Counted from the stretch's first letter, positions 46,850 through 57,133 are shown. The stretch is 64,000 bases of DNA from Pseudomonas sp. SCA2728.1_7 (GCF_018138145.1 NZ_CP073104.1:6477001-6541000); one strand, 5' to 3'. Numbers and translations: made by a program. The notes: generated from the sequence alone by a model not told the origin.

Positions 46850-48184
46850 TCAATACACCCAAACCTCAACCCGCCGATTCTTGATCCGCCCCTCATCCAC
46901 ATTGTTCGCCGCCACCGGCATCAACGCGCCAAAGCCGCGAACCTCACGCAGCACCACGCCGTTTTTCACCAATTCCCGCCGCACCGCCATCGCACGCAGC
47001 TTCGACAGCAGGTCCGCCCGTGCCGGGTCATCCTTGGCATCACCAAACCCAACCAATGTCACCGCGCGCTCGGTCTTGTCATGGCGCTTTATATAGTCGA
47101 ACACCCGCGCCAGATCCTGACGCGCCTTGTTATCGAGATTCGCGCTGCCTTCCTCGAAACGGAAATTCACCGTCAGACGCTGGGCGTGACGGCTGAGGGA
47201 TTGATAACCCTCGGGCATCAGCGCATTCGGCGCGACGCTCATCGCATGCACGGTCTGACTGATAAATCCGCTGGCCGCCACGATTGCCTGGCCTTGGCGA
47301 CTTTGCGCAAACTTCACCAAGGCTTTCGCCCACGGATTGTTGCTGTCGGGTGGCAGATAAAGAAACAGCCGTCGTGACAGTGGGTAGTCTTCGGTCGCGA
47401 TCAAGCTGTTGAGCGGCAGCATCGATTGCGACGCACCGTCGGCAATCGCCACGGCTTTGGCCTGACGCACGTAGGGCAAACCGATAAAACCGATGCCCTG
47501 CGGATCTGCGCTGACGGCGTCGGACAATTGCTCGCTGGATTCAAACCGTTTCGCCGCGTTGCTCAGACTTTTCCCACGACGACTGAGGACTAACTCCTTA
47601 AACGTGTCATAGGTGCCGGACTGATCATCGCGCGCATATAAATGAATCGCACCGCCACGCCCGCCGAGGTCTTCCCAGGTTTTCACCTCGCCGGCGAAGA
47701 TCCGCGCCAGTTGCTCAGTGTCCAGTTGTTGGAGGGGATTGTCGGGATGAAGGATGATCGCCAGGCCGTCGATGGCGATGACTTGTTCAGCGGCGGGGCT
47801 TTTCAGATCGCCCAGTGATTGCAAGGTCTGCAATTCGCTGTCCTTGATCTCGCGGGAGGAGGCGGCAAGGTCGGCGCTGGCATTTTTCAACGCGGTGAAA
47901 CCGGTGCTGGAACCGTGGGCGGCGACTTCGACGACCACGCGTTTGCCTTCGTTGGTCTGGCCGACAATACGTAGCTCGTTGGCGGTGTCCGGGGTTTCGC
48001 GGTGGATTTTCAGCAGGCCTTGCTCTTGCAGCAGGCCTTCGACCAGCGCCGGGCCGAGTTCGGCGCCGATGGTGTTGGAGCCTTGAATGCGCAGCGCGGG
48101 GCCGTTTTCAGGGAGGGGCAGGGCAGCGGCAGAAACCGTCAGCCACGCACTCAAGAGAAAAACGCACAGAACACGCAGGGTCAT
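46850..48184 (-). CDS. PstS-like phosphate-binding domain fused to an OmpA peptidoglycan-binding domain
   Basis: 444 residues: signal peptide, a PBP-like domain (LRIQGSNTIGAELGPALVEGLL; YARDDQSGTYDTFKELVL) as in PstS, and a C-terminal OmpA domain (NFRFEEGSANLDNKA, LVGFGDAKDD, NRRVEVWVY). The protein should sit in the periplasm tethered to peptidoglycan. It may capture phosphate or another anion near the wall. No transporter genes adjoin it. Confidence 0.88.
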   Translation of the reverse strand: MTLRVLCVFLLSAWLTVSAAALPLPENGPALRIQGSNTIGAELGPALVEGLLQEQGLLKIHRETPDTANELRIVGQTNEGKRVVVEVAAHGSSTGFTALKNASADLAASSREIKDSELQTLQSLGDLKSPAAEQVIAIDGLAIILHPDNPLQQLDTEQLARIFAGEVKTWEDLGGRGGAIHLYARDDQSGTYDTFKELVLSRRGKSLSNAAKRFESSEQLSDAVSADPQGIGFIGLPYVRQAKAVAIADGASQSMLPLNSLIATEDYPLSRRLFLYLPPDSNNPWAKALVKFAQSRQGQAIVAASGFISQTVHAMSVAPNALMPEGYQSLSRHAQRLTVNFRFEEGSANLDNKARQDLARVFDYIKRHDKTERAVTLVGFGDAKDDPARADLLSKLRAMAVRRELVKNGVVLREVRGFGALMPVAANNVDEGRIKNRRVEVWVY

Positions 48185-48260
48185 GCCGGCACCGAATCAA
48201 GCCAAGGGGATTGCCGGGGAGATTAAGTCAGGCGCATGACCGAAAGATGACAGCGATCCC

Positions 48261-48352
48261 CTGTAGGAGTGAGCCTGCTCGCGATAGCGGTGTACCGGTC
48301 AACATTTATGTCGACTGATTCACCGCTATCGCGAGCAGGCTCACTCCTACAG
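48261..48352. repeat. REPIN, TA allele, head-to-head
   Basis: Arms CTGTAGGAGTGAGCCTGCTC and complement. It lies upstream of the PstS-OmpA gene and just downstream of xthA. Confidence 0.9.
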
Positions 48353-48372
48353 GGATTGCGTAAGGCTTGGGA

Positions 48373-49185
48373 TCAGCTGAGTTCAAGCCAGATCGGCGCA
48401 TGATCGGAAGGTTTTTCCATCCCGCGCAATTCATAGTCGACACCCGCTGCCTTCACCCGCGGCAACAAACCATGCGACGCCAGAATCACGTCAATGCGCA
48501 GGCCACGCTTCGGCTCATCTTCAAAGCCACGGCTGCGGTAATCGAACCAGCTGAACATGTCGGTCACGTCCGGGTTCAAGTGGCGATAGCTGTCAGTCAA
48601 ACCCCAATTTTTCAGGCGTGCCATCCACTCGCGCTCTTCCGGCAGGAAGCTGCATTTGCCGGTTTTCAGCCAACGCTTCATGTTGTCCGGGCCGATGCCG
48701 ATGTCGCAGTCTTCCGGGGAAATGTTCACATCGCCCATCACCACAACCGGTTGTTCATTGTGGAACTGGCTTTCCAGCAGCGCTTGCAGATCGCTGTAAA
48801 AGCGCTGCTTGGCCGGGAATTTGGTTGGATGGTCGCGGCTTTCGCCCTGTGGGAAATAGCCGTTCATGATCGTCACCGGCACGCCATTGGCATCGGCGAA
48901 GGTGCCCCAGATAAAGCGGCGCTGAGCGTCTTCTTCGTCAGTGGCGAAACCTTTGTGGATCGCAATCGGTTCCTGACGCGAGAGCATCGCCACGCCGTAG
49001 TGACCTTTCTGGCCGTGGAAATACACGTGGTAGCCGAGGGCGCGGACTTCTTCGAGCGGGAACTGGTCGTCGTGGACCTTGGTTTCCTGCAGGCCGATCA
49101 CGTCCGGCTGGTGTTTTTCGATCAGCGCTGCCAGCTGATGCGGACGGGCACGCAGTCCGTTGATGTTGAAGGAAACGATCTTCAT
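48373..49185 (-). CDS. xthA: Exodeoxyribonuclease III
   Basis: 270 residues of the AP endonuclease family: [20 protein letters not shown], the catalytic [13 protein letters not shown] and C-terminal [10 protein letters not shown]. It acts at abasic sites in base excision repair. The open frame extends 51 codons upstream through REP sequence, but the conserved Met start is at 49185. Confidence 0.94.
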   Translation of the reverse strand: MKIVSFNINGLRARPHQLAALIEKHQPDVIGLQETKVHDDQFPLEEVRALGYHVYFHGQKGHYGVAMLSRQEPIAIHKGFATDEEDAQRRFIWGTFADANGVPVTIMNGYFPQGESRDHPTKFPAKQRFYSDLQALLESQFHNEQPVVVMGDVNISPEDCDIGIGPDNMKRWLKTGKCSFLPEEREWMARLKNWGLTDSYRHLNPDVTDMFSWFDYRSRGFEDEPKRGLRIDVILASHGLLPRVKAAGVDYELRGMEKPSDHAPIWLELS

Positions 49186-49295
49186 GGTCGGCAGTCCTGG
49201 CAAAAGGGCGATGCTAGCTGACATGGGGGAGATGGGCCAGTGTGGGGTGGGAGAAATCACTTTTGTCTGTGGGATTTGTGTTGTCAGCAATGGCG

Positions 49296-49368
49296 CCATC
49301 GCGAGCAGGCGAAGGCCTACAGGGGGAACGCATTCCAAATGTAGGCCTTCGCCTGCTCGCGATAGCGG
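49296..49368. repeat. Variant REPIN with a recoded stem, tail-to-tail
   Basis: Arms read GTAGGCCTTCGCCTGCTCGC and its complement: the usual GAGTGAG part is replaced by CCTTCG on both arms, while the outer GTAG, CTGCTCGCGAT and the GGGGAACGCATTCCAAATG spacer are kept. The change is symmetric, so the hairpins still pair. Confidence 0.85.
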
Positions 49369-49487
49369 TCGCCCAGTCGATGAAGATCCCGACTTGGTCT
49401 ATACCTGTGGGGAACCACGCCACCCGCAAAAGGTTCGTACCAACAAGAGCGCCGCCATTTGCACGCGCCCCGGGGAGAATCAACGTC

Positions 49488-50138
49488 ATGCCTGAAACCC
49501 AGACCGCCATCGCCGACATACATATGCTCGACCGCGGCTACTCGCGCGAAGCCCGATCGCTGCTCTATCAGGCCTATCGCCACGAGCCGACCTTCGGCTA
49601 CCTGTTCGAAGCCGAACGCCCCGGTTACGAACAGCGCGTGCGGGCGACGGTGCGTGAACTGGTCAAGCAACACTTTCTGCAGGATCTGCCGGCCATCGGC
49701 CTGCTGGTCAACGACCGCCTGATCGGCATCGCCCTGATCGCGCCACCGCAACGGCGCCTGGGCATCACCGAAAGTTGGGCGTGGCGCCTGCGCATGGTGC
49801 TCAGCACCGGTTTCCGCTGCACCCGCCGCTATCTCGAATATCACGATGCGGTCGCCGCGTGCGTGCCCAGCGATTCCGTGCACATGCTTCCCTTGTTGGG
49901 CATTCACCCGCAATTCCAGGGCAAACACTTTGGCGAACAACTGCTGACGGCCGTACACAACTGGTGCGCCGTCGACGAAACCTCCCAAGGCGTGGTGCTC
50001 GACACCGGCAACCCGCGTTACCTGGAATTTTATAAAAGGCAGGGTTACGAAGAGATCGGCGAAGTTGCCGTCGGCCCGGTGCGCGAACACGTGTTTTTCC
50101 ACGCCAATCCGCAGGTGTTACAAACTGCAACAGCATAA
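49488..50138 (+). CDS. GNAT family N-acetyltransferase
   Basis: 216 residues with the acetyl-CoA loop LLGIHPQFQGKHFGEQLLTAVHNW and VVLDTGNPRYLEFYKRQGYEEIG near the end. Substrate unknown. GGGGAG before ATG 49488 sets the start; the longer frame runs into a REPIN. Confidence 0.88.
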   Translation: MPETQTAIADIHMLDRGYSREARSLLYQAYRHEPTFGYLFEAERPGYEQRVRATVRELVKQHFLQDLPAIGLLVNDRLIGIALIAPPQRRLGITESWAWRLRMVLSTGFRCTRRYLEYHDAVAACVPSDSVHMLPLLGIHPQFQGKHFGEQLLTAVHNWCAVDETSQGVVLDTGNPRYLEFYKRQGYEEIGEVAVGPVREHVFFHANPQVLQTATA

Positions 50139-50204
50139 CAATCGAACTTCTTGGGAAATTTCCTGTTCTATCACGCTCCCAAGCCCGTGATAGCATCCGC
50201 GCCT

Positions 50205-51932
50205 ATGAAGTTTCCAGGAAGATTTACCAGTGGCGTGCTCATGCTGTTAACCAGCTGTGCGGCGCTGGCGCAAAGTGAATTGGACGTGCGGATCAAACCG
50301 TCCAACGACGAACTTAAAGCCAATATAGAAGGCTATATCGGCAGCCTCGGCGACCGTGACGAAGAAGCCCTGCAACGCTTCAGTCGCGGTGCCGAAGAGC
50401 AGGCGCGCAAAGCGGCTCAGGCGTTGGGCTACTACCAGCCGCAGATCGAAAGTGACGTTAAGGGCGGCGACAAGCCGCGCCTGGTGTTGAAGATCGATCC
50501 TGGCGAGCCGATTCACCTGCGCAACGTCACCCTCCGTGTCGACGGCCCGGCGGCCTCCCTCAAATCCTTTCGAGTCCCGAAAAGCGACGCGCTCAAATCC
50601 GGCGCGGTGCTCAACCATGGCCGTTACGAAGACGCCAAAAGACTTATTCAGAATCAGGCCTCGCGCTTCGGTTTTTTCAGTGGCCACTTTACTAGCCAAA
50701 AACTCATGGTCGACCCGCGCGCCGGTGTCGCCGACATCGAACTGATCTACGAAAGCGGCCCGCGTTATGCGCTGGGCAAAGTCAAATTCGAAGGCGACAC
50801 ACCGTTCGACGAAGACCTGCTGCAACGCATGGTGCCGTTCAAGGAAGGCGAGCCGTACGACTCCGAGCTGATCGCCGAACTCAACCGCGATCTGCAATCG
50901 AGCGGCTATTTCGAAGGCGTGCGTGTCGATGCCGCACCGACCACCGCGAAGAACGACGTGATCCCGGTCGACGTCAAACTCGACACGCGCAAGCCGCGCA
51001 CCATGGGCCTGGGTCTCGGTTATTCGACCGACGTCGGCCCGCGCATCAAAGCCAACTGGACCCGCCATTGGGTCAACCCGCAGGGCGACAGTTATGGCTG
51101 GGAAGCCGAACTGTCGGCGCCGCGGCAAAACGTCGGGCTGTTCTACGACATCCCGCTCGACCCGCCGCTGACCGACAAACTGCGTTGGGCCGGCGGCTAT
51201 CAATTCGAAGACATCGACGGCTCCGATACCCTGAGCAAACTGCTGACTTTCGGCCCGGAATGGCACAGCAAATTACCGAGCGGCTGGCAGCGGGTGATTT
51301 CGCTGAAATGGCAGCGCGAAGAATATGAACTCGGCGATGACTCCGGCCTGAGTACCTTGCTGATGCCCGGCATCAGTTACTCGTACCTGAAAAGCGACAA
51401 CCGCATCGACCCGCACAACGGCTATCGCCTGAGCTTCGAAAGCAAGGTGGCGAAGGAAGGCCTCGGCTCGGACAACAACCTTTTATATGGCACCGCGCTG
51501 GTCAAAGGCCTGACCACCGTATTCGACAAACACCGTTTCCTCGGTCGCGTGCAGGTCGGCGGCAGCGCCACCAATGGCTACAACTCGGTGCCGCCGTCGC
51601 TGCGCTTCTTCGCCGGTGGCGATCAGAGCGTGCGTGGTTACGACTATCAGAGCCTGTCGCCGAAAAACTCCGACGGTGATCGCATCGGTGGCCGCTACAT
51701 GGTCGCCGGTAGCGTCGAGTATCAATACTCGATCGCCGAGAAATGGCGCGTGGCGACCTTCGTCGACCAAGGCAACTCTTTCAACAAACTCGAACTGCCG
51801 AACCTCAAGACCGGGGTCGGTATTGGTGTGCGCTGGGTTTCGCCGGTCGGGCCGATCCGCCTCGATCTGGCCCACGCACTCGACGACGATGGCGGCATCC
51901 GGCTGCACTTTTCCATGGGGCCTGAGCTGTGA
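50205..51932 (+). CDS. tamA: TamA, outer-membrane translocation and assembly factor
   Basis: 575 residues: signal peptide (to LAQ), about three POTRA domains, then a 16-strand Omp85 barrel with the FFAGGDQSVRGYDYQSLSP motif and the C-terminal LHFSMGPEL. TamA works with TamB in inserting some autotransporters and in lipid transport to the outer membrane. It overlaps tamB by 4 bases. Confidence 0.93.
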   Translation: MKFPGRFTSGVLMLLTSCAALAQSELDVRIKPSNDELKANIEGYIGSLGDRDEEALQRFSRGAEEQARKAAQALGYYQPQIESDVKGGDKPRLVLKIDPGEPIHLRNVTLRVDGPAASLKSFRVPKSDALKSGAVLNHGRYEDAKRLIQNQASRFGFFSGHFTSQKLMVDPRAGVADIELIYESGPRYALGKVKFEGDTPFDEDLLQRMVPFKEGEPYDSELIAELNRDLQSSGYFEGVRVDAAPTTAKNDVIPVDVKLDTRKPRTMGLGLGYSTDVGPRIKANWTRHWVNPQGDSYGWEAELSAPRQNVGLFYDIPLDPPLTDKLRWAGGYQFEDIDGSDTLSKLLTFGPEWHSKLPSGWQRVISLKWQREEYELGDDSGLSTLLMPGISYSYLKSDNRIDPHNGYRLSFESKVAKEGLGSDNNLLYGTALVKGLTTVFDKHRFLGRVQVGGSATNGYNSVPPSLRFFAGGDQSVRGYDYQSLSPKNSDGDRIGGRYMVAGSVEYQYSIAEKWRVATFVDQGNSFNKLELPNLKTGVGIGVRWVSPVGPIRLDLAHALDDDGGIRLHFSMGPEL

Positions 51933-54900
51933 AGCGTGGTTTGAAAATTACGGCGCTGGCGTTGTTGGCGCTGCTGTTGTTGGTTGTATTGAGTGTCACC
52001 GTCGTACTCGGCACGGCGGCCGGCAGCCGCTGGGTGCTGGGCCTCGTGCCGGGCCTGACGGTAGAAAATTTCCATGGTCGCCTCGGCGGGCAGTGGAGCG
52101 CCGATCATCTGCTGTGGCAGCAAGACAGCAGCCGCGTCGAGCTGAACCAGGCGATCTTCGCTTGGTCGCCGCTGTGCCTGACGCGCATGACCTTGTGCAT
52201 CGAACAGCTCAAGGCTGATCAGGTCATTCTGCAATTTCCGCCGAGCGAAGAGACGACCGAGAGCGGTCCGATCAAACTGCCGGATCTGCAATTGCCGGTG
52301 GCCATCGAACTGGGCGACGTGCAGGTCGGCAGCCTGCTGTTCAACGGCAGCGAACAGCTCAAAGGCTTGCAACTGGCGGCGCACTGGACCGCTCAGGGCA
52401 TGCAGATTGAAAGCATCAAATTGCAGCGTGATGACCTCAGCCTGAACCTGTCCGGCACACTTGAACCGAGCGGCAACTGGCCGTTGAACATCGCCGGTGA
52501 CCTGACCCTCCCATCCCCGGGCACTGGGCCGTGGACGCTGGCGTTGAAGATTGACGGCGACCTGTTGAAAACCCTCAACCTGCATGCCGACAGCCGTGGT
52601 TACCTTGACGGCCAGTTGAGCGGCGAGTTGCAGCCACTGGCGGAAAACCTCCCGGCCAAGGTGCGCATCACTAGCGACGCGTTCAAGCCAAGCGCCGATT
52701 TGCCGGACACCCTGCAACTCAATCAATTGCTGTTGACGGGTGAAGGCGACCTGAAAAACGGTTACCAGCTCAACGGCAACGCCACGCTGCCCGCCGACAA
52801 AGGCCCAGTGGCGCTGCTGCTCAAAGGCAAAGTCGACGCCAGCGGCGCGCAGATCGCCGGCCTTGATCTGACAGCCAACGACAAACAAAGCCTGAAACTC
52901 ACCGGTAGCGTCGACTGGAGTAAAGGCCTCAGCGCCCAAGCCAACATCAACTGGCAGGACTTTCCGTGGCATCGGCTCTACAACGAAATCGACGAACCTG
53001 AGGTCGCTTTGCGCACCTTCACGGGCGAAGTCTCCTACACCGATGGTCAATACCTCGGCAACTTCGCCGCCGCTCTGGATGGTCCGGCCGGCGCGTTTAC
53101 CCTGAGCAGTCCGTTCAGCGGCAGCCTGAAACAGATCGCCTTGCCGCAACTGAAAATGGAAGCCGGGCAGGGCAAGGCTGAAGGCCATGTGAATGTGCAG
53201 TTCGCCGACGGTATCGCCTGGGACACCGCGCTGGAGCTGTCGGCGCTCAACCCGGCGTACTGGGTCGCCGAATTGCCGGGCACGTTAGCTGGACCGCTGA
53301 AAAGCCAAGGCGAAATGAAAAACGAACGCCTGAGCCTCACCGCCGACCTCGACTTGAAAGGCAAATTGCGTGGGCAACCGGCGATCCTCCAGGCCAAGGC
53401 TGATGGCGCTGGCGAACAGTGGAATCTGAATGCCCTGCAAATCCGTCTCGGCGATAACAGCATCAGCGGCAAGGGCAGTCTGCAACAGAAACTCACCGGG
53501 CAGATTGATATCAAGCTGTCGCGTCTGGCTCAGCTCTGGCCGCAACTGCGCGGGCAGATCAACGGGCAGGTCAATGTCGCCGGCACGTTGAAAGCACCGC
53601 AGGGCAAACTCGACCTGCAAGGTTCGCAACTGGCCTTCCAGGACAATCGCCTGCAAAGCCTCAACCTCGACGCCACCCTCGACAGTGCGCAGCGGGCAAA
53701 GATCGATCTGAAAGGCAGCGGCATTCAGGCCGGCGACACCAATCTGGGTGTGTTGACCGCCAGCGCCCAAGGCGACATCAAGAACCAGAAACTCAACCTC
53801 GACCTGATCGGGCCGAAGCTGAAACTAGCCCTCGGTCTGGATGGCAATCTGGACAAGGGCAACTGGCGTGGTCGTCTGGCCAGTGGCGATATTCAGGCGG
53901 GTGGCCAGGATTGGAAACTGCAAAGCCCGGCCAAGCTCGAACGTCTGGCAGACGGCAAAATCAACTTTGGCGCTCATTGCTGGATGTCCGGCGACGCCAG
54001 CCTGTGCGGTGAAGATCAGCGCCTGATGCCGGAGCCGAAACTGCGCTACCACCTCAAGCAGTTCCCGATCGAAAGCCTCGCGCAATGGCTGCCAAAAGAT
54101 TTCGCCTGGAAGGGTAAGCTCAATGCCGATCTGCAACTGGATCTGCCGGCCAGCGGCCCGAACGGCGTGGTCAGCATCGACGCCAGTGGCGGCACCTTGC
54201 GCATGAAGGAAAAGGAACAGTGGCTGGACTTCCCGTACCAGACCCTGAAACTCACCAGCAAACTCACGCCAAAACGCGTCGACACCGAGCTGAATTTCGT
54301 CGGCGGCAAACTCGGCGAGTTGATGGTGCAGGCACAGCTCAATCCGCGGCCGAAAAACAAACCGTTGAGCGGCTCGTTCCGCCTCAGCGGACTGGATCTG
54401 TCGGTGGCGCGGCCGTTTGTGCCGATGGTTGAAAAACTCACCGGGCGCCTGAATGGCAGCGGCACGATTTCCGGTGGATTGCTCGCGCCGCTGGTCAACG
54501 GCACCGTGCAACTCAGCGACGGTGAAGTGTCCGGCGCCGAGTTGCCGATGGAACTGCAGAACCTGCAACTCACCGCGCTGATTGCCGGCGAATCGGTACG
54601 CCTCGACGGCGGCTGGAAAAGTGGCAAGAGCGGGCAGGGCAGCTTGAACGGTAACGTCGCCTGGGGTCAGGCGTTGGTGGTCGATCTGGCGCTCAAAGGC
54701 ACGCAATTGCCGGTTACGGTCGAGCCGTACGCCAAGCTGGAAGTCGCGCCGGATCTGAAGGTTTCCATGGCCGGCGATGAGTTGGCGATTGCCGGTAAGG
54801 TACAGGTGCCGCGCGGCGAAATCACCGTGCGCGAATTGCCACCATCAACGGTGAAAGTCTCCGATGACACGATCATCGTCGGTGCGCAGACCGAAGAGGG

Positions 54901-55603
54901 CAAACCACCGATGGCGATGAAAATGGACATCGACGTGGTGGTCGGCGAAGACAAACTGGCCTTCGCCGGTTTCGGCCTTACCGCCAACGTGCAAGGTCAT
55001 GTGCACATCGGTGACAACATGGACACCCGTGGCGAACTGTGGCTCAACGACGGTCGCTACAGTGCCTACGGCCAGCGCCTGCAAGTGCGCCGGGCGCGTC
55101 TGTTGTTCGCCGGCCCCCTCGATCAGCCGTATCTGGACATCGAAGCGATCCGCCAGACTGACGACGTGATCGCCGGTATTCGCCTCAGTGGCAGCGCCGA
55201 GCAGCCGACCACACAGATCTTCTCCGAGCCGGCGATGAGCCAGGAGCAGGCGTTGTCCTATCTGGTCCTCGGTCGTCCGCTGAGCACCAACGGCGAAGAC
55301 AACAACATGCTCGCGCAAGCGGCATTGGGTCTGGGTCTGATGGGCAGCTCCGGGGTCACCAGCAGCCTGGCCAAGGATCTGGGTATTCAGGACTTCCAGC
55401 TCGACACGGCAGGCAGCGGCGATGCCACCAGTGTGGTGGCCAGCGGCAATATTACCGAGAAGCTCAGTTTGCGTTATGGCGTGGGCGTGTTTGAACCAGC
55501 CAGCACCATTGCGCTGCGCTATAAGCTGAGCAAGAAGGTTTACGTCGAGGCGGCGAGTGGCGTGGCGAGTTCGCTGGATATCTTCTACAAGCGCGATTTC
55601 TAA
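51929..55603 (+). CDS. tamB: TamB, inner-membrane-anchored bridge protein
   Basis: 1224 residues: N-terminal membrane helix (ALALLALLLLVVLSVTVVLG), a long repetitive beta-rich region of the AsmA-like bridge type, and the conserved DUF490 C-terminus (ELWLNDGRYSAYGQRLQVRRARLLFAGPLDQPYLDIEAIRQ). It spans the periplasm as a lipid-carrying groove and contacts TamA. The start overlaps the tamA stop. Confidence 0.94.
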   Translation: MKRGLKITALALLALLLLVVLSVTVVLGTAAGSRWVLGLVPGLTVENFHGRLGGQWSADHLLWQQDSSRVELNQAIFAWSPLCLTRMTLCIEQLKADQVILQFPPSEETTESGPIKLPDLQLPVAIELGDVQVGSLLFNGSEQLKGLQLAAHWTAQGMQIESIKLQRDDLSLNLSGTLEPSGNWPLNIAGDLTLPSPGTGPWTLALKIDGDLLKTLNLHADSRGYLDGQLSGELQPLAENLPAKVRITSDAFKPSADLPDTLQLNQLLLTGEGDLKNGYQLNGNATLPADKGPVALLLKGKVDASGAQIAGLDLTANDKQSLKLTGSVDWSKGLSAQANINWQDFPWHRLYNEIDEPEVALRTFTGEVSYTDGQYLGNFAAALDGPAGAFTLSSPFSGSLKQIALPQLKMEAGQGKAEGHVNVQFADGIAWDTALELSALNPAYWVAELPGTLAGPLKSQGEMKNERLSLTADLDLKGKLRGQPAILQAKADGAGEQWNLNALQIRLGDNSISGKGSLQQKLTGQIDIKLSRLAQLWPQLRGQINGQVNVAGTLKAPQGKLDLQGSQLAFQDNRLQSLNLDATLDSAQRAKIDLKGSGIQAGDTNLGVLTASAQGDIKNQKLNLDLIGPKLKLALGLDGNLDKGNWRGRLASGDIQAGGQDWKLQSPAKLERLADGKINFGAHCWMSGDASLCGEDQRLMPEPKLRYHLKQFPIESLAQWLPKDFAWKGKLNADLQLDLPASGPNGVVSIDASGGTLRMKEKEQWLDFPYQTLKLTSKLTPKRVDTELNFVGGKLGELMVQAQLNPRPKNKPLSGSFRLSGLDLSVARPFVPMVEKLTGRLNGSGTISGGLLAPLVNGTVQLSDGEVSGAELPMELQNLQLTALIAGESVRLDGGWKSGKSGQGSLNGNVAWGQALVVDLALKGTQLPVTVEPYAKLEVAPDLKVSMAGDELAIAGKVQVPRGEITVRELPPSTVKVSDDTIIVGAQTEEGKPPMAMKMDIDVVVGEDKLAFAGFGLTANVQGHVHIGDNMDTRGELWLNDGRYSAYGQRLQVRRARLLFAGPLDQPYLDIEAIRQTDDVIAGIRLSGSAEQPTTQIFSEPAMSQEQALSYLVLGRPLSTNGEDNNMLAQAALGLGLMGSSGVTSSLAKDLGIQDFQLDTAGSGDATSVVASGNITEKLSLRYGVGVFEPASTIALRYKLSKKVYVEAASGVASSLDIFYKRDF

Positions 55604-55721
55604 CGCGCGTTTCCCATCGCCGGGTCGCGTCGCTGCGATCCGGCTTTTGCAGAATGGATTAGACTCACCGCCACTGGAAAGCTGCGCGGTTGGCGGCTAC
55701 CCGAAGAGAACGGGGGCGCAA

Positions 55722-57041
55722 ATGGTCCGCTTGAGTATGGTCTTGCTCGGTCACGAATTTGTCCGCAAGCGTTGGTCCGCGCTGGCGCTGACGGGCATTG
55801 TCTGGGGCGCGGCCGGTGTGGGCATCTTCATTGATGCGCTGGACGGCGTTCTGTATTTTCCGCTGCATCTCTTCGGCTATCTGTTGCTGCTCGAAGCGCT
55901 GATCCTGCTGCTGGTGCCGGCACCGCAAGCCGGGACCGCTGCGGCCCTGCGCAGAGCGCGCGGACTGGCTTTTCTCTTGCTGGGACTGCTGATCGTCGAC
56001 CGGCAACATGCTGCCGGGCTGATTCTGGCGGTGCTGTTTGGCGGGGCTTTTTTGCTCGATGGCGGTTTTCGGCTGGCGGCGGCGCTGGTGGTGCGCTTTG
56101 TCGGTTGGCAAGTGTCGCTGCTGGCGGGATTGTTCGAAATCGGCTTTGGTGTGTTTATCCTTGAGCCGTATCCGACGCTGTACAAGGGCACGGTGCCGTT
56201 TTGCATTGGCATGAGCCTCTTTCTCAGCGGTTGCGCCTTGTTGCGGCAAGCCGTGCGCTTCAAACACCAGCCGCCGCTGACAAGCCCTTTGTCAGTCAGT
56301 GCGCCGGCCAGCAGCGGCGCATTGGTGATTCACGTCTGGACCCCCAGCGGCACCGTCGACGACACCCTGGTGCGCAATCGGCTGCTCAACCGCTACATCG
56401 CGGCGGTCGACATCAATGGCGTTATCTCCGCCGGTCACGCGGCACTGGAATGTGGCCCGGACATTTACATCAGCCATTACCCACAGGACGACATCGATCG
56501 TTCGGCGGGGGATTTTGTGCGCTTGCTGCGGGCGACGCCGAACAACGATGTTGCCGGCAGGTTTCTGCCGGATTATGCCGGCGAGGTGGCGGACTGGTGT
56601 CCGTCTTCGGTGCAGGTCAGTTTTGCCCACTATGACGCCCGGCGCCTGCATGCGTTCTGGACGGAGTATCGGCAGAACAGCACGTACAACCTGACCAGCC
56701 GCAATTGTTCCAGTGCTGTCGCCCATAGCCTCGAAGCGGCCTTGGAAGGGGCGATGAACCGGGGGCATTCGAGCATGCTGGATTTCGCCCGGGTCATTTT
56801 CAGCCCCGAGTTCTGGGTTGCCGCGCAAGTGCGCAAACGGGCAGAGGCGATGGCGTGGACGCCCGGATTGGTGCTCGACTATGCGCGGGCGTTGCATGCT
56901 GCAATCGAGCCGGCACCGCCGGGCTGGCACAGCATGTATGCGGTGAGCAAGCGGGCGTTTGGGTATGTGGGCACTGCGTTGCGGGGGCGTGCGGTGCATC
57001 CAGTGCAGCCGCCGCCTGTACATCCTTCCGACGATTCCTGA
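55722..57041 (+). CDS. HdeD-like membrane domain fused to a papain/NlpC-like domain
   Basis: 439 residues. Residues 15-175 form five or six membrane helices like the acid-resistance protein HdeD (DUF308). From about 200 a soluble domain carries a His in INGVISAGHAALE (H239) and a Cys in TSRNCSSAVAH (C329), in the His-before-Cys order of circularly permuted papain-like folds (NlpC/P60, LRAT, PPPDE types). It may be a membrane-bound thiol hydrolase acting on lipid or peptide. The assignment is from pattern only. ATG 55722 has GGGGG upstream. Confidence 0.75.
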   Translation: MVRLSMVLLGHEFVRKRWSALALTGIVWGAAGVGIFIDALDGVLYFPLHLFGYLLLLEALILLLVPAPQAGTAAALRRARGLAFLLLGLLIVDRQHAAGLILAVLFGGAFLLDGGFRLAAALVVRFVGWQVSLLAGLFEIGFGVFILEPYPTLYKGTVPFCIGMSLFLSGCALLRQAVRFKHQPPLTSPLSVSAPASSGALVIHVWTPSGTVDDTLVRNRLLNRYIAAVDINGVISAGHAALECGPDIYISHYPQDDIDRSAGDFVRLLRATPNNDVAGRFLPDYAGEVADWCPSSVQVSFAHYDARRLHAFWTEYRQNSTYNLTSRNCSSAVAHSLEAALEGAMNRGHSSMLDFARVIFSPEFWVAAQVRKRAEAMAWTPGLVLDYARALHAAIEPAPPGWHSMYAVSKRAFGYVGTALRGRAVHPVQPPPVHPSDDS

Positions 57042-57064
57042 CCGACTTCACACCGAGTCGCTCC

Positions 57065-57133
57065 AATCGCGAGCAGGCTCACTCCTACATTTGAAATGCG
57101 TTCCCTTGTAGGAGTGAGCCTGCTCGCGATGGC
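57065..57133. repeat. REPIN, TA allele, tail-to-tail topology
   Basis: ATCGCGAGCAGGCTCACTCC and its inverted copy; the spacer TTTGAAATGCGTTCCCTTG is the reverse complement of the one in other tail-to-tail copies. Confidence 0.9.

Noticed and set aside
51722..53188. 488-codon frame antisense to tamA/tamB
   Set aside because: It overlaps two strong genes and lacks a ribosome binding site or recognisable domain.
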